Of a stretch of DNA of 64,000 bases, positions 48,115-57,912 are shown piece by piece. This DNA comes from Candidatus Epulonipiscium viviparus (GTDB lineage Bacteria; Bacillota; Clostridia; Lachnospirales; Cellulosilyticaceae): contig NZ_CP117982.1 of NCBI RefSeq assembly GCF_030708075.1, positions 905,398 to 969,397 on the forward strand. Direction: 5' to 3'. Under the pieces are notes generated by a model that worked only from the letters and a program-made list of their open reading frames with translations, was not told the DNA's origin and did not search any database. Made by a program: the position numbers and the translations under genes. Every line of letters starts with the position of its first letter. Position 1 is the first letter of the stretch.

Positions 48115-49077
48115 TTATAATTTATTTATTGGATAAAGAATTGCTTCACCTTTTACAAAACGGCAAGCCTCTTCTGCTACTTTCGTTTTTAGTTCTTTAG
48201 CAGATTGCTCAGAATACCAAGCCATGTGCGGACTAATCAAAAAGTTTTCCAATGCAAATAATTTATTTCCAGGATTCATAGGCTCTGCTAAAACAACATC
48301 AAGAGCAGCTCCTGCTATCATTTTTTCAACTAAAGCAGTATACAGATCATCTTCGTTTACAATTCCACCACGAGATACATTTATTAAATACGAACTATCT
48401 TTCATCTTCTTGAATACATCCAAATTGAATACATTCTCAGTAGATTCATCAAATGGAGTATGGATAGAAAGTATATCAGACTCTTTCACTAAAGTTTCAA
48501 AATCAACAATTTTTACTCCATCAGCAATATCAACTGTCTCTCCTACTTCATATGCTATATCACAAGCAATTATTTTTACACCAAAGCCACTTAATCTTTT
48601 TGCAAAAGTTTTTCCTATGCGTCCAATTCCAAATATACCTACAGTTAATCCAGGTATTCTAGATATAGGAATTGCTCTTACATAGTCCCATTTAACATTT
48701 TTTGTATATTCATTCATTAAGCACACTTTACGAATAAGCGCCATCATCATTGCAACTGCCTGATCAGCAACCTCATTCATCCCATAGTCTGGGACATTGC
48801 ATACCTGCACACCAAATTCGGTAGCAGCAACAACATCAACATTATTAACGCCAACACCATATCTTACAATTTGCTTGATTTCAGGTGAAAGCGCCTCTAA
48901 TACCTTGCGGGTAAAAGGAGCATATTGATTTGTAAAAACGCTATAACCTTTACATTGATTGATCAAATCATCTTCTGTCTTGCATTGTTTAAGTTCATAT
49001 TCTACACCATTTTTATTAAAAACAGCTATTTCCTCATTTAAATTAGCGTGATCATTATCAGTGATAATTACTTTCAT
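48115..49077 (-). CDS. D-isomer-specific 2-hydroxyacid dehydrogenase
   Basis: 320 residues. The NAD domain has VGIFGIGRIGKTFAKRL; catalytic residues lie in INVSRGGIVNEDDL (Arg), DVVLAEPMNPGN (Glu) and ISPHMAWYS (His). Related to phosphoglycerate dehydrogenase but without the serA regulatory domain. The ATG overlaps the upstream enolase-family stop (ATGA), so the two are translated together. It may reduce or oxidise a keto-deoxy acid intermediate of the sugar pathway; the substrate is not readable. Confidence 0.85.
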   Translation of the reverse strand: MKVIITDNDHANLNEEIAVFNKNGVEYELKQCKTEDDLINQCKGYSVFTNQYAPFTRKVLEALSPEIKQIVRYGVGVNNVDVVAATEFGVQVCNVPDYGMNEVADQAVAMMMALIRKVCLMNEYTKNVKWDYVRAIPISRIPGLTVGIFGIGRIGKTFAKRLSGFGVKIIACDIAYEVGETVDIADGVKIVDFETLVKESDILSIHTPFDESTENVFNLDVFKKMKDSSYLINVSRGGIVNEDDLYTALVEKMIAGAALDVVLAEPMNPGNKLFALENFLISPHMAWYSEQSAKELKTKVAEEACRFVKGEAILYPINKL

Positions 49078-50189
49078 TGTTTTTCCTTCTCCATTTTTTC
49101 AAAGTTAAAACTTACACCAGTTCCCGGTACTTTACTTGGAACAAGATCTCCACCTTTAACAATAAGTGGCTCATTTGTATATAAATATATTGGGAAGCTA
49201 TGATATTCAACAAGTCCTGGATTATCAACAGCACCAAGAACATTTACATGCAATTCTTGCATTCCATGTGAATTTACATTTCGTCCACGTACTTTTGCAA
49301 GATGCGCAACGTCAAAAAATCCTGTTATACCACAAACATTAGAACAATCTGGTATAATTTCAGAAACCTTGCCAATATCAAAAGCTAACTCATGCTCATA
49401 AGCAGTGTGCAAATTTTCACCCATAGCAATAGGGATTATTGTGTTTTCTGAAATTTTAGCATAATCTTTATATTTGTCAGGATTTGTCGGTTCTTCAAAC
49501 CAAGCGATATCATATTTTTCAATATTCTGAGCAAAACGAATTGCAGTATCTGGATGCATTACCATATTTGCGTCGACAGCAAACCAAGCATCTTTTCCTA
49601 CAAGTTTACGCACAGCCTCTACACGATCAATATCTTCTACTAAATTTTCTCTTCCGACTTTAATTTTGACTCTGGTATGTCCTTCTTTTAGCTTAACATC
49701 CAAACTTTCTAGTAATTCTTTTTCTGTAAGCATTAAATCAATACCGCCATGATACGTTTTTACAGTTGACTGCCTTGTACCAAACACATCTGCAATAGCC
49801 AAATTCGCTTCTTTTAACGAAGCATCCCATATGGCAATATCCAATGCCGATATCACAAATGATGCAATTCCGCCACGCGCTACATAATGAATCGCATTAT
49901 TCATATCTAAGTTCATTTGTCTAAATTCTTCATAACCAAAATGCTTAGATATTCTAGGAAGTTCTTTGCCAATCATTTTGGGTGCAAGATCAATTTCTAG
50001 CATTTTGGCAATAGCAATACCACCTATACCTCCTGTATAAGTGTATCCAACGCCTTTTGTTCCTTCACTAGTAATAACTGTTGCAAGAACAACTTCAAAA
50101 TAATCATGTCTTCCGTGAAGAGCGTCTACAAGATTTCCTATTAAAGGAAGTTTATAATAATCAACTTTTATATCTGAAATCTTACTCAA
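49074..50189 (-). CDS. Enolase-superfamily (mandelate racemase/MLE) enzyme, candidate 3,6-anhydro-L-galactonate cycloisomerase
   Basis: 371 residues, TTG start after AGGTGG. The N-terminal capping domain is followed by the barrel with KIKVGRE (base Lys-x-Lys), metal ligands in VDANMVMH, WFEEPTNPDK and MGENLHT, and a late catalytic SHGMQELHVNV. The enzyme class opens or isomerises sugar acids by abstracting the proton next to a carboxylate. Next to GH117 and an aldehyde dehydrogenase it fits the known cycloisomerase that turns 3,6-anhydro-L-galactonate into 2-keto-3-deoxy-galactonate. The family call is firm; the substrate is inferred from context. Confidence 0.85.
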   Translation of the reverse strand: MSKISDIKVDYYKLPLIGNLVDALHGRHDYFEVVLATVITSEGTKGVGYTYTGGIGGIAIAKMLEIDLAPKMIGKELPRISKHFGYEEFRQMNLDMNNAIHYVARGGIASFVISALDIAIWDASLKEANLAIADVFGTRQSTVKTYHGGIDLMLTEKELLESLDVKLKEGHTRVKIKVGRENLVEDIDRVEAVRKLVGKDAWFAVDANMVMHPDTAIRFAQNIEKYDIAWFEEPTNPDKYKDYAKISENTIIPIAMGENLHTAYEHELAFDIGKVSEIIPDCSNVCGITGFFDVAHLAKVRGRNVNSHGMQELHVNVLGAVDNPGLVEYHSFPIYLYTNEPLIVKGGDLVPSKVPGTGVSFNFEKMEKEKQ

Positions 50190-50220
50190 TTAATTTGCCA
50201 CCTTTTCAAATTCTTTTTTT

Positions 50221-50258
50221 AAATCTCAGCACACTCTTAATTGAAGCAACTGAGATTT
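50221..50258. other. Intercistronic stem-loop
   Basis: AAATCTCAG (50221-50229) pairs perfectly with CTGAGATTT (50250-50258) around a 20-nt loop, in the 100-nt gap between the aldehyde dehydrogenase and enolase-family genes. It lacks a T tract on the minus strand, so it is more likely an mRNA-processing or stability element than a terminator. Confidence 0.45.
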
Positions 50259-50289
50259 ATAAATTTATATTTCCAAAAAAAACAGCTTA

Positions 50290-51735
50290 TTAATAATTAT
50301 AATTTAGATATACCATTTTCTTTTGAAGATAGCCTTCAAGACCATACTTACCATCTTCTCCACCTAAACCACTCTTTTTATATCCATTATGGAAACCATT
50401 TAATAATTCACCATTTTCACGATTAATATATAGCTCTCCAAATTCAAGTTTTTGAGTAGCAATCATAGCATTTTTTACACTATCAGAGAACAAATAAGCA
50501 GATAAGCCATATTCGCAGTCATTTGCATATTTAATAGCTTCTTCCAAAGAAGAAATCTTCATCATAGCAACCATAGGTCCAAAAATTTCTTCTTGCATCA
50601 AAATATTTTTATTATCCGAAACTTCTAATACAGTAGGATAGAACCAATTTCCCTCAGCTGTAGGTACATTGTCCGCAGTCATTTCGTAAACTACTTTTCC
50701 ACCTTGTTCAATAGATTTTTCTTTCATTTCTTTAAGCTTTGCAACTTCTGCTTTCGAAACTTTTGGGCCAATAGTGGTATTGGCATCAGTTGGATCGCCA
50801 ACGATATATTTTTTAGAATGTTCAACAAACTTATTTTTAAATTCGTCATATACTTTTTCATGAACATACATTCTCTCATTACACGTACAAATTTGACCGC
50901 AGTTATCATATCTAGCCACAGCTGCACATCTCGCCGCTTTATCAATATCAGCATCATCCATTACAATAAATGGTGCTTTTCCGCCAAGCTCCAAATGCAC
51001 ATCTACAACATTTTCTGCAGCAGCCTTAAATACTTCAATTCCAGCTCCCGTAGAACCAGTCAATGTTACCAACTGAGTAATTTCATTTCTAACAAGAGCA
51101 TCTCCACAAACGCGTCCAGAACCGGTTACAAAACTTAGAACGCCTTTTGGAATAGAACTCTCTTTTTCAATAAATTCAGCAAATTTCATAACTGTAAGTG
51201 GAGTCTCAGAAGGAGGCTTAACTACCATCGTATTTCCACAAACAAGAGCATTACCGATTTTTCTTGCAGCAAGAGCAAGAGGGAAGTTCCAAGCTACAAT
51301 ACCAACAACAACTCCATAAGGAACTCTAGTAATAAATGCATGCTCGTTTTCTAATTCGCTTGTTATAACTTCGCCTTCTACACGTCTTGCAGATTCCACT
51401 GCATAACGTAAGAATTTAGCTGAGACTGCCACTTCACCTTGCGCTTGGGCTAAAGTTTTGCCATGCTCGTTTGTCAATAATTTTACAAGCTCATCACTAT
51501 GTCTATCAATAATGTCTGCAAGTTCACTCACATATTCTGCTCTTTTAACAAAAGTCAGACTTGCCCATGCGTCTTTTGCCGCCTGCGCTGCTTCTAAAGA
51601 TACTCTTGCATCTTCTTTTGAAAAGCTTGGTACTGTTCCAACTAATGAACCGTCATATGAACTGGTTACTTTGATTACCGCACCATCAGCCGCAGAAACT
51701 AATTTGCCATCTACTAAACATTTTAATTCTATCAT
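50290..51735 (-). CDS. Aldehyde dehydrogenase, candidate 3,6-anhydro-L-galactose dehydrogenase
   Basis: 481 residues, NAD(P)-dependent ALDH of the lactaldehyde/succinate-semialdehyde group. Motifs: GIVAWNFPLALAARKIGNAL, NTMVVKPPSETPLTV, LTGSTGAGIEVF, catalytic Glu in LELGGKAPFIV, catalytic Cys in YDNCGQICTCNERMYV, and EEIFGPMVAMM. In the agar-sugar pathway such an enzyme oxidises 3,6-anhydro-L-galactose to the acid used by the cycloisomerase. Its placement between GH117 and the enolase-family gene supports this role. Confidence 0.9.
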   Translation of the reverse strand: MIELKCLVDGKLVSAADGAVIKVTSSYDGSLVGTVPSFSKEDARVSLEAAQAAKDAWASLTFVKRAEYVSELADIIDRHSDELVKLLTNEHGKTLAQAQGEVAVSAKFLRYAVESARRVEGEVITSELENEHAFITRVPYGVVVGIVAWNFPLALAARKIGNALVCGNTMVVKPPSETPLTVMKFAEFIEKESSIPKGVLSFVTGSGRVCGDALVRNEITQLVTLTGSTGAGIEVFKAAAENVVDVHLELGGKAPFIVMDDADIDKAARCAAVARYDNCGQICTCNERMYVHEKVYDEFKNKFVEHSKKYIVGDPTDANTTIGPKVSKAEVAKLKEMKEKSIEQGGKVVYEMTADNVPTAEGNWFYPTVLEVSDNKNILMQEEIFGPMVAMMKISSLEEAIKYANDCEYGLSAYLFSDSVKNAMIATQKLEFGELYINRENGELLNGFHNGYKKSGLGGEDGKYGLEGYLQKKMVYLNYNY

Positions 51736-51827
51736 TGATATAAACTTCCCTTCTAAATTAGCAATTAATAAATTAAGATAAATTTCGATATCACAACAAA
51801 TAATTTTTCTAAATCGAATACAATTTA

Positions 51828-52901
51828 TTATTCGTATTTTTTTCTAGCAGCATAAATATCACGCTGTTTAGTATTGATATCAAAACGAACTAAGCAACCA
51901 TAAGGACATCCTGGTTTGCCCAAGCTATGCGACATACCCCATTTCATCCCCTCTAAAGGATCATCTGTGATAATTTCGTCTGGTCTATATGGACCACAAG
52001 CTTCAGGTCCCCCTTTAATTACTGACATGATTTGAAAATTAATACCATCCTCTGCAAACTGTAAAGTATTTTTTTCAACGCCATCAGTTCTTAAAAACGC
52101 TGCCATACCTTCTTTATATTGCCATAAACAAGTTTCATGCCCCGAATTAGTTATAGGATTATACTCGCTTCTAATATAAGGTCCCTCTATGCTATCAGCG
52201 ATAGCTACACCCCATTTAGTTTCGCGACCTCCCATGAATATTTCTTCACCCATAGGCTCACCTTTGTAATACAGATAAAACTTGTCTCTGTAATGGAATA
52301 ATAAAGGATCATGCACTTTATGACTATCAAAGCTACCTTTTTTCTTTACTAAGAAACGGTTGTCCTCTTCAGTATCCCAAATTCCATCGCCAGTTGGACG
52401 TAAAATCGGCTCATCAGACTTTTGGAAAGGCCCTAGAGGATTATCACTCCACGCAATAGCGATGTTTTCAAAACTTCTATTTACATATGGGTGTTGTACT
52501 GTTTGATATACAAGATAATATTTTCCATTATACTTCATAACTTCAACAGTAAAGACACTTCTATCGTCATATCTACCAGCTTCACCACGAGTTACTGCCA
52601 CGCCCTTTTCTTCCCAGACATAACCATCTTCCGATGTTGCAACCCAAATTTCAGAATAATCCCAAGGAAAAACTTTGGCATTTAAGTCTCCTGTATTGAA
52701 CCCTACATGAGGGCCATAAGACTTAGTGTAATATACATAATATAGATTATCTACTTTAATTATACTACTAGGGTCACGTCTGTGAACACCTTCTTCTCTT
52801 TCGAGACCTTGGATCGGTTTTTCTACAAAATCACAAAACCATTTAGGTGATTGAAAATAATTTCTTTCTTCTGCTCGAATTGTTGCCAAACTTTTTTTCA
52901 T
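51828..52901 (-). CDS. Glycoside hydrolase family 117-like (3,6-anhydro-L-galactosidase)
   Basis: 357 residues from the ATG at 52901 (GGAGG 5 nt upstream); no signal peptide, so intracellular. Five-bladed propeller. Motifs I associate with GH117 neoagarobiose hydrolases: [57 protein letters not shown] and [14 protein letters not shown]. Known members release 3,6-anhydro-L-galactose from the non-reducing end of neoagaro-oligosaccharides, the last step of agar breakdown. It leads an operon encoding the enzymes expected for that sugar. GH43-type arabinanase is the alternative, but the motif set favours GH117. Confidence 0.85.
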   Translation of the reverse strand: MKKSLATIRAEERNYFQSPKWFCDFVEKPIQGLEREEGVHRRDPSSIIKVDNLYYVYYTKSYGPHVGFNTGDLNAKVFPWDYSEIWVATSEDGYVWEEKGVAVTRGEAGRYDDRSVFTVEVMKYNGKYYLVYQTVQHPYVNRSFENIAIAWSDNPLGPFQKSDEPILRPTGDGIWDTEEDNRFLVKKKGSFDSHKVHDPLLFHYRDKFYLYYKGEPMGEEIFMGGRETKWGVAIADSIEGPYIRSEYNPITNSGHETCLWQYKEGMAAFLRTDGVEKNTLQFAEDGINFQIMSVIKGGPEACGPYRPDEIITDDPLEGMKWGMSHSLGKPGCPYGCLVRFDINTKQRDIYAARKKYE

Positions 52902-52959
52902 GCTTTCCTCCAATTTTTTTTTAGAAATCTTAGACCTTAGTCCAATAATTCCAAAAATT

Positions 52960-52989
52960 AGTATACCAGCTATTGACCATAAGTGTCAA
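52960..52989 (-). promoter_or_regulatory. Promoter of the GH117 operon with overlapping palindrome
   Basis: On the minus strand TTGACA (52989-52984), 18-nt spacer, TATACT (52965-52960) with TG one base upstream (extended -10). The palindrome TTGAC-N7-GTCAA (52973-52989) overlaps the -35 box and is a good operator candidate for a sugar-responsive repressor. Confidence 0.75.
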
Positions 52990-53019
52990 TCAAATATTAA
53001 AAAAAACTTTAATTAATAA

Positions 53020-55689
53020 TTACGTTATAAACTCTTTGATCACTTCAATTGCTTTAGTGAATAATTCTTTGATTTTTGTTGGATCTCTCCCATTTCCTTG
53101 GGCAATGTTAGCTCGCCCTCCGCCTTTACCATTAACAATCGGAGCCAGTTTTTTAATGATCGTTCCACAATTAACCCCTTTGTCTACCAGATCATTTGTA
53201 GTCATGGCCACTAAATTTACTTTCTCTTCTACAATAGACATAAGAAATATAATGCAAATCTTTAGGCGATTTTTAAGCATATCACCCATTTCCTTCATTT
53301 CATCAATACTCTTACCATCCACTTGAGTAACTAACACTTTAACATCATCTATATCAACAGCCTCATTAACACGGCTTTCCACAATCATTTTATTTATTTC
53401 AGTTTTTAATTTTTGATTTTCTTTTTTGGCACTATCTAGAGATTCAACTAAATTCTTTACTTGTTTAACAACTTCTGTTTTTTGACATTTTGTCATTATA
53501 GCAATTTCTTCAATTTGATTTTCTATCTCTTGACCGTGCTCTACTGCTATTATTCCAGTTATTGCTTCAATTCGTCTAACTCCAGCAGATACCCCTGACT
53601 CAGACAATATTTTAAATAAACCAATTTGTGACGTATTTGTCACATGAGTTCCACCACAAAGCTCTATTGAGTAGCCCTCCATATCCACAACACGTACAAC
53701 ATCTCCATATTTTTCTCCAAATAACGCAATAGCACCTTGTGTTTGTGCATCAAAAAGCGACATTTCAGAAGTATCTATTTCAAGTCCTTCGAAAATCTTT
53801 TGATTAACTAATCTTTCAACTTTCTTAATTTCTGATTTTTTAAGTGCTTCAAAATTCGTAAAATCAAATCTCAATCTATCTTTATTTACGCTAGAACCCG
53901 CTTGCTCAACATGATTTCCAATAACTTCTCGCAATGCACTTTGTAATAAATGCGTAGCACTATGATTTCTACTTACTGATAAACGCACTTCTTGATTTAT
54001 TTTTAAATTAACATTTTGATGTCTATCAATATACCCCTTTACAATTTCTACTCTGTGTATAATACATCCATGAATATCTTTTATAACTCTAGTAATCAGA
54101 CCTTCTCCTGTTTCCGAAGTAATAGTCCCTATATCACCTACTTGTCCACCACTTTCTGCAAAAAATGGAGTTTCCGCTGTTGCAATATACCTTATATCAT
54201 TTAATTGAGCAACATGCTCATATACTATTCCTTTTTCTTCAGACACGTCTATAATCGCTATAATACTAGTATCTAATTCTCGAGTAACATATCCTCTAAA
54301 TAAAGAGGGGTCCGCTAAAGTAGGGTCCACTTCTATTGTTTCAAGTACATCCATCTTAGTGCCCATGTAAGTGTATTCACTACGAGCTGCCCTTGCTTGC
54401 TCTTTTTGAGCTTGCATTTTTTTATAAAATCCTTCTTCGCTTACCTTAAACCCTTCTTCTTCTACAATTTCACGAGTTAATTCAAAAGGAAAACCATAGG
54501 TATCATATAATTTAAAACATTTCTCATCATCAAGAATAGTTTTATTTTCTTTTATCATTCTTTCTATATATCCACCAAGAATCCCTAATCCTTCTTTGAT
54601 TGTTTTTTCAAAATTTCCTTCCTCCATAATTAAAGCTCTTATGATAGACCTCTGTTGATCTTCTAATTCTGGATATTCATTTCCATATATTCCAACAACT
54701 ATACTAACCAAGTTTGCGAGAAATTGGTTTTCAATTCCCAATATTCTTCCATGTCGCATTGCACGTCTAATTAAACGACGTAAAACATATCCACGACCTT
54801 CATTAGAAGGGTGCACTTTATCTGCTAACATAAATACAATAGAACGCATATGATCAGTAATTACTCTAACCGATACATCATCATCTTTGTTATCGCCATA
54901 TTCAATACCTGCAAACTCACAGACTTTGTCTCTAATCACTTTTATTGTATCAACATCAAATAAAGTAGGAACCCCCTGCATGATCGCAGCAATACGCTCC
55001 AAGCCCATTCCTGTATCAATATTAGGAAACTTTAATGGATCATATGAACCATCTTCATTTTTATTATATTCTGTAAATACCAAATTCCAAAATTCTATAT
55101 ATCTATCGCAATCGCATCCTATTGTGCAACTACGACGTCCACAACCATACTCTTCTCCTCTATCATAATAAATTTCAGAACATGGTCCACAAGGACCTGT
55201 AGTTCCAACTTCCCAAAAATTATCTTTTTTACCCATATAAAAAATATGACTTTTAGGAACATGTTCTTGTTCATGCCAAATAGCCGCTGCTTCATCATCG
55301 TCCATAAAAACAGTAACATACAATCTATCTTTTGGTATTTTTAATACTTGAGTTACAAATTCCCAAGACCAACTAATAGCTTCTTCTTTAAAATAATCTC
55401 CAAAAGAAAAATTTCCTAGCATCTCAAAAAAAGTTCCATGTCTATCAGTTTTTCCTACATTATCGATATCACCTGTACGGATACATTTTTGACAGCTTGT
55501 CACTCTCTTACTAGGCGGAACTTCTTGCCCTGTAAAATATGCTTTTAACGGTGCCATTCCTGCATTGATTAACAATAAACTTTTATCATTTTCAGGCACC
55601 AAAGAAGCACTTTTTAATCTTAAATGTCCTTTTTTTTCAAAAAATCTTAAATACATTTCACGTAATTCATTTACTCCATAATACTTCAT
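53020..55689 (-). CDS. alaS: Alanyl-tRNA synthetase
   Basis: Class II synthetase, 889 residues, normal length. Catalytic domain: YLRFFEKKGHLRLKSASLVP, NAGMAPLKAYFTG, RHGTFFEMLGNFSFGDYFK, TGPCGPCSEIYYDRG and DTGMGLERIAA. Editing domain with zinc ligands in SRNHSATHLLQSAL and ELCGGTHVTNTSQIG. A C-terminal DHHA1 domain ends GGGRANIAQG. The ATG at 55689 has GGAGAAG 4 nt upstream. I see no T-box in the 350 nt before it. Confidence 0.96.
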   Translation of the reverse strand: MKYYGVNELREMYLRFFEKKGHLRLKSASLVPENDKSLLLINAGMAPLKAYFTGQEVPPSKRVTSCQKCIRTGDIDNVGKTDRHGTFFEMLGNFSFGDYFKEEAISWSWEFVTQVLKIPKDRLYVTVFMDDDEAAAIWHEQEHVPKSHIFYMGKKDNFWEVGTTGPCGPCSEIYYDRGEEYGCGRRSCTIGCDCDRYIEFWNLVFTEYNKNEDGSYDPLKFPNIDTGMGLERIAAIMQGVPTLFDVDTIKVIRDKVCEFAGIEYGDNKDDDVSVRVITDHMRSIVFMLADKVHPSNEGRGYVLRRLIRRAMRHGRILGIENQFLANLVSIVVGIYGNEYPELEDQQRSIIRALIMEEGNFEKTIKEGLGILGGYIERMIKENKTILDDEKCFKLYDTYGFPFELTREIVEEEGFKVSEEGFYKKMQAQKEQARAARSEYTYMGTKMDVLETIEVDPTLADPSLFRGYVTRELDTSIIAIIDVSEEKGIVYEHVAQLNDIRYIATAETPFFAESGGQVGDIGTITSETGEGLITRVIKDIHGCIIHRVEIVKGYIDRHQNVNLKINQEVRLSVSRNHSATHLLQSALREVIGNHVEQAGSSVNKDRLRFDFTNFEALKKSEIKKVERLVNQKIFEGLEIDTSEMSLFDAQTQGAIALFGEKYGDVVRVVDMEGYSIELCGGTHVTNTSQIGLFKILSESGVSAGVRRIEAITGIIAVEHGQEIENQIEEIAIMTKCQKTEVVKQVKNLVESLDSAKKENQKLKTEINKMIVESRVNEAVDIDDVKVLVTQVDGKSIDEMKEMGDMLKNRLKICIIFLMSIVEEKVNLVAMTTNDLVDKGVNCGTIIKKLAPIVNGKGGGRANIAQGNGRDPTKIKELFTKAIEVIKEFIT

Positions 55690-56046
55690 AATTTCTTCTC
55701 CTTATCTTGTATATTTTTCAAACCATCATCACATTTTATATTTCTCTGATCTGTCATAGTGAGAAATAATATGTTTTGATTTTATATTTCTCTGATTTTT
55801 CACGTCATATTTAAGAAACACTACGTTCTGTTTTTATATTTTTTTATTTTTCTGAATTTCGCCATATTTCGATAATATTCCGCAATATTTTATAATTTAC
55901 CTAACTTTACCACATTTTATCCAGAAGCACAAGGATAATTTTAACATTTTTTCGTTTTTTTTTATTTTTATGTATTTTTGTTAATTTTCACCCCTTTTCA
56001 AGCAATAATTTTATGTATTATAATACATATAAAGGAGGTTTAAATT
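55690..56046. other. AT-rich divergent intergenic region with imperfect repeats
   Basis: It separates alaS (minus) and the M15 peptidase (plus). The 17-mer ttttatatttctctgat occurs at 55734-55750 and 55780-55796, with a diverged third version near 55830-55855. A TATAAT box at 56019-56024 may serve the peptidase gene, although no good -35 is visible. No open frame is convincing. Confidence 0.55.
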
Positions 56047-56907
56047 ATGATAAAAAAAATATTGTTAATTTTAGCACTAATAATTGCACTAAATTTCTCT
56101 ACATATGCAAATATTTTAGTTAAAGATTATACAACTTATTTTTCATTACGTGAACTTTTAGAACAAAATGGCTATACAGTTACTTATGAAGAATCAAAAA
56201 AACGTATTTTAGGAAGCAAAGAAGATAGTCTGGTACGATTTAGAATAGGGCATAAAGAATATTATATCAACGCACAGCTTTATACTTTAGAGCACGCACC
56301 CTTTATTCATTCCGATGGGCTCACCTATGTTTCTATAGATACTTTACTCGGAGATAATACAATTTTTTTAGTATCTGATCTTTCACCTATAATAGATCTC
56401 ATACTCAATAAATCTCTTCCTAATGAAGCTTTGGCAGATAATTTATCTATGGTAGTTGTTACTTATCTAGATTATAACGCTACCACTCGAACTGGCATAT
56501 TAGTCGTTCATAAAGACTTAGCCCTAGAGGTTATGGAAATTTTTCAAGAAATCTATGCTGCACAATTCCCTATTGCAGAAATCAGTCTCGTAGATAAATA
56601 TGATGCAGATGATTACACCTCTATGATTCATAATAACACTTCTGCATTCAATTATCGCTTTATTAGCGGAACAACTGTTCTATCTAATCATGCCTTAGGC
56701 GAAGCTATAGACATCAACCCGCTAGTTAATCCTCATGTCATTCGAGGAGTTGCCTATCCCGCCGAGGGTGCTCCTTATATAAATCGAAATACTGCCGCAA
56801 AGGGAATGATCAAGGAGGGAGATGCTGTATATAACGCTTTTATCAATCGCGGTTGGAGCTGGGGCGGTCATTGGACTAATCCCGACTACCAACACTTCGA
56901 AAAATAG
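56047..56907 (+). CDS. Secreted M15 (VanY-like) D-Ala-D-Ala carboxypeptidase with N-terminal stalk-like domain
   Basis: 286 residues; signal peptide MIKKILLILALIIALNFSTYA. Residues ~22-110 look like half of a copper-amine-oxidase-N domain (YFSLRELLEQNGYTVTYEES). The C-terminal peptidase M15C domain has zinc ligands in SNHALGEAIDINPLVNP (HxxxxxxxD) and HWTNPDYQHFE, with the AFNYR substrate motif before them. It trims peptidoglycan stem peptides outside the membrane. The ATG follows AAAGGAGG. Confidence 0.9.
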   Translation: MIKKILLILALIIALNFSTYANILVKDYTTYFSLRELLEQNGYTVTYEESKKRILGSKEDSLVRFRIGHKEYYINAQLYTLEHAPFIHSDGLTYVSIDTLLGDNTIFLVSDLSPIIDLILNKSLPNEALADNLSMVVVTYLDYNATTRTGILVVHKDLALEVMEIFQEIYAAQFPIAEISLVDKYDADDYTSMIHNNTSAFNYRFISGTTVLSNHALGEAIDINPLVNPHVIRGVAYPAEGAPYINRNTAAKGMIKEGDAVYNAFINRGWSWGGHWTNPDYQHFEK

Positions 56908-56972
56908 AGCCTTGCAATATCATCTCAAAAACCCTTATTATATACTTTACGGTTGATTAACTTCAATTACAA

Positions 56973-57014
56973 AATTTACTCTATTTACTTTACTCTATTT
57001 ACTTTACTCTATTT
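56973..57014 (+). repeat. 14-bp tandem repeat upstream of the aldo/keto reductase gene
   Basis: Unit actttactctattt in three copies (the first has two substitutions), immediately before the ribosome-binding site of the gene at 57034. Confidence 0.85.
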
Positions 57015-57033
57015 AATAGGAAGGAATTTTTTT

Positions 57034-57900
57034 ATGATTAAAACTGCTCTCGGTAAAACCGGAATGAATGTCTCCAAAATTATTTATGGTGGCATTGTCT
57101 CGATGAAAGATGGTCAAGAAAAATCTGATGAATATGTTGCATATGCCATTGATAATCATGTCAACTATTTCGACATTTCCCCCACTTACGGTGATGCCCA
57201 AGAAAAATTAGGCAAATCTTTACTTCCTTATCGCAAAGATATTTACCTTGCTTGTAAAACCAATAAACGCACCGCAGAAGAGGCAAAATACGAAATAGAA
57301 GCCTCTTTAGAAATGCTTGCAACAGACTATTTCGATGTTTATCAACTTCACAGCTTAATGAATTCTGCCGATACAGATAAGGCCTTTGCAGATGATGGAC
57401 TTATGCCTTTACTTATAGACTACAAAGAACAAGGCATCATAAAAAATATTGGTCTTACTGTTCACAGCGAATATGCTGCCTTACGAGGGTTTGAACTATA
57501 TGATTTTGATACGCTTCTATTTCCTACTAACTGGGCTCTTAATATGGCTAGAGGATTTGGAAATAAACTCCATGAACTGCAACAAGAGAAGGGGTTTGGC
57601 ATGCTAGGCATGAAGGCTCTTATACATCGCGCTTGGTTAGATCCAACAGAAAAAGCGGCGTCACGCTTTCCAAAATCTTGGTGCAAACCAATTACTGATG
57701 AGCCGGAGTTCGCTATTGCTGCCTTAAGATATGCTCAAACCATCGGAGCAACATCGCTTGTGCCTCCTGGTAACTTCGAAAATTTTTCATTCTGCGTTGA
57801 AAATTCTGATGCAATAGCAAAACCCCCTACCGAGCACGACATTGCTTTACTCAAAAACAGGTTGTCCGATGCTCGTGGACATCTTATTTATGATCTATAA
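57034..57900 (+). CDS. Aldo/keto reductase
   Basis: 288 residues from the ATG at 57034 (AGGAAGG upstream); the open frame extends to 56953 through repeat sequence without a ribosome site. Motifs: TALGKTGMNVSKIIYGG, the catalytic Asp/Tyr in YFDISPTYGDAQEKLGK, Lys in ACKTNKR, DVYQLHSL with the catalytic His, and the strand LVPPGNFENF. NADPH-dependent reduction of a sugar aldehyde or ketone is typical. First of three plus-strand genes spaced 12 nt apart. Confidence 0.88.
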   Translation: MIKTALGKTGMNVSKIIYGGIVSMKDGQEKSDEYVAYAIDNHVNYFDISPTYGDAQEKLGKSLLPYRKDIYLACKTNKRTAEEAKYEIEASLEMLATDYFDVYQLHSLMNSADTDKAFADDGLMPLLIDYKEQGIIKNIGLTVHSEYAALRGFELYDFDTLLFPTNWALNMARGFGNKLHELQQEKGFGMLGMKALIHRAWLDPTEKAASRFPKSWCKPITDEPEFAIAALRYAQTIGATSLVPPGNFENFSFCVENSDAIAKPPTEHDIALLKNRLSDARGHLIYDL

Positions 57901-57912
57901 GGAGGCTTTTCA

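Noticed and set aside
50222-50258. Terminator splitting the GH117 operon
   Set aside because: The stem is good but on the minus strand it is followed by A, not T, so termination is unlikely.
53020-56046. T-box riboswitch in front of alaS
   Set aside because: I looked for the AGGGTGGNACCGCG box in the 350 nt upstream and did not find it; the same holds for gltX and trpS.
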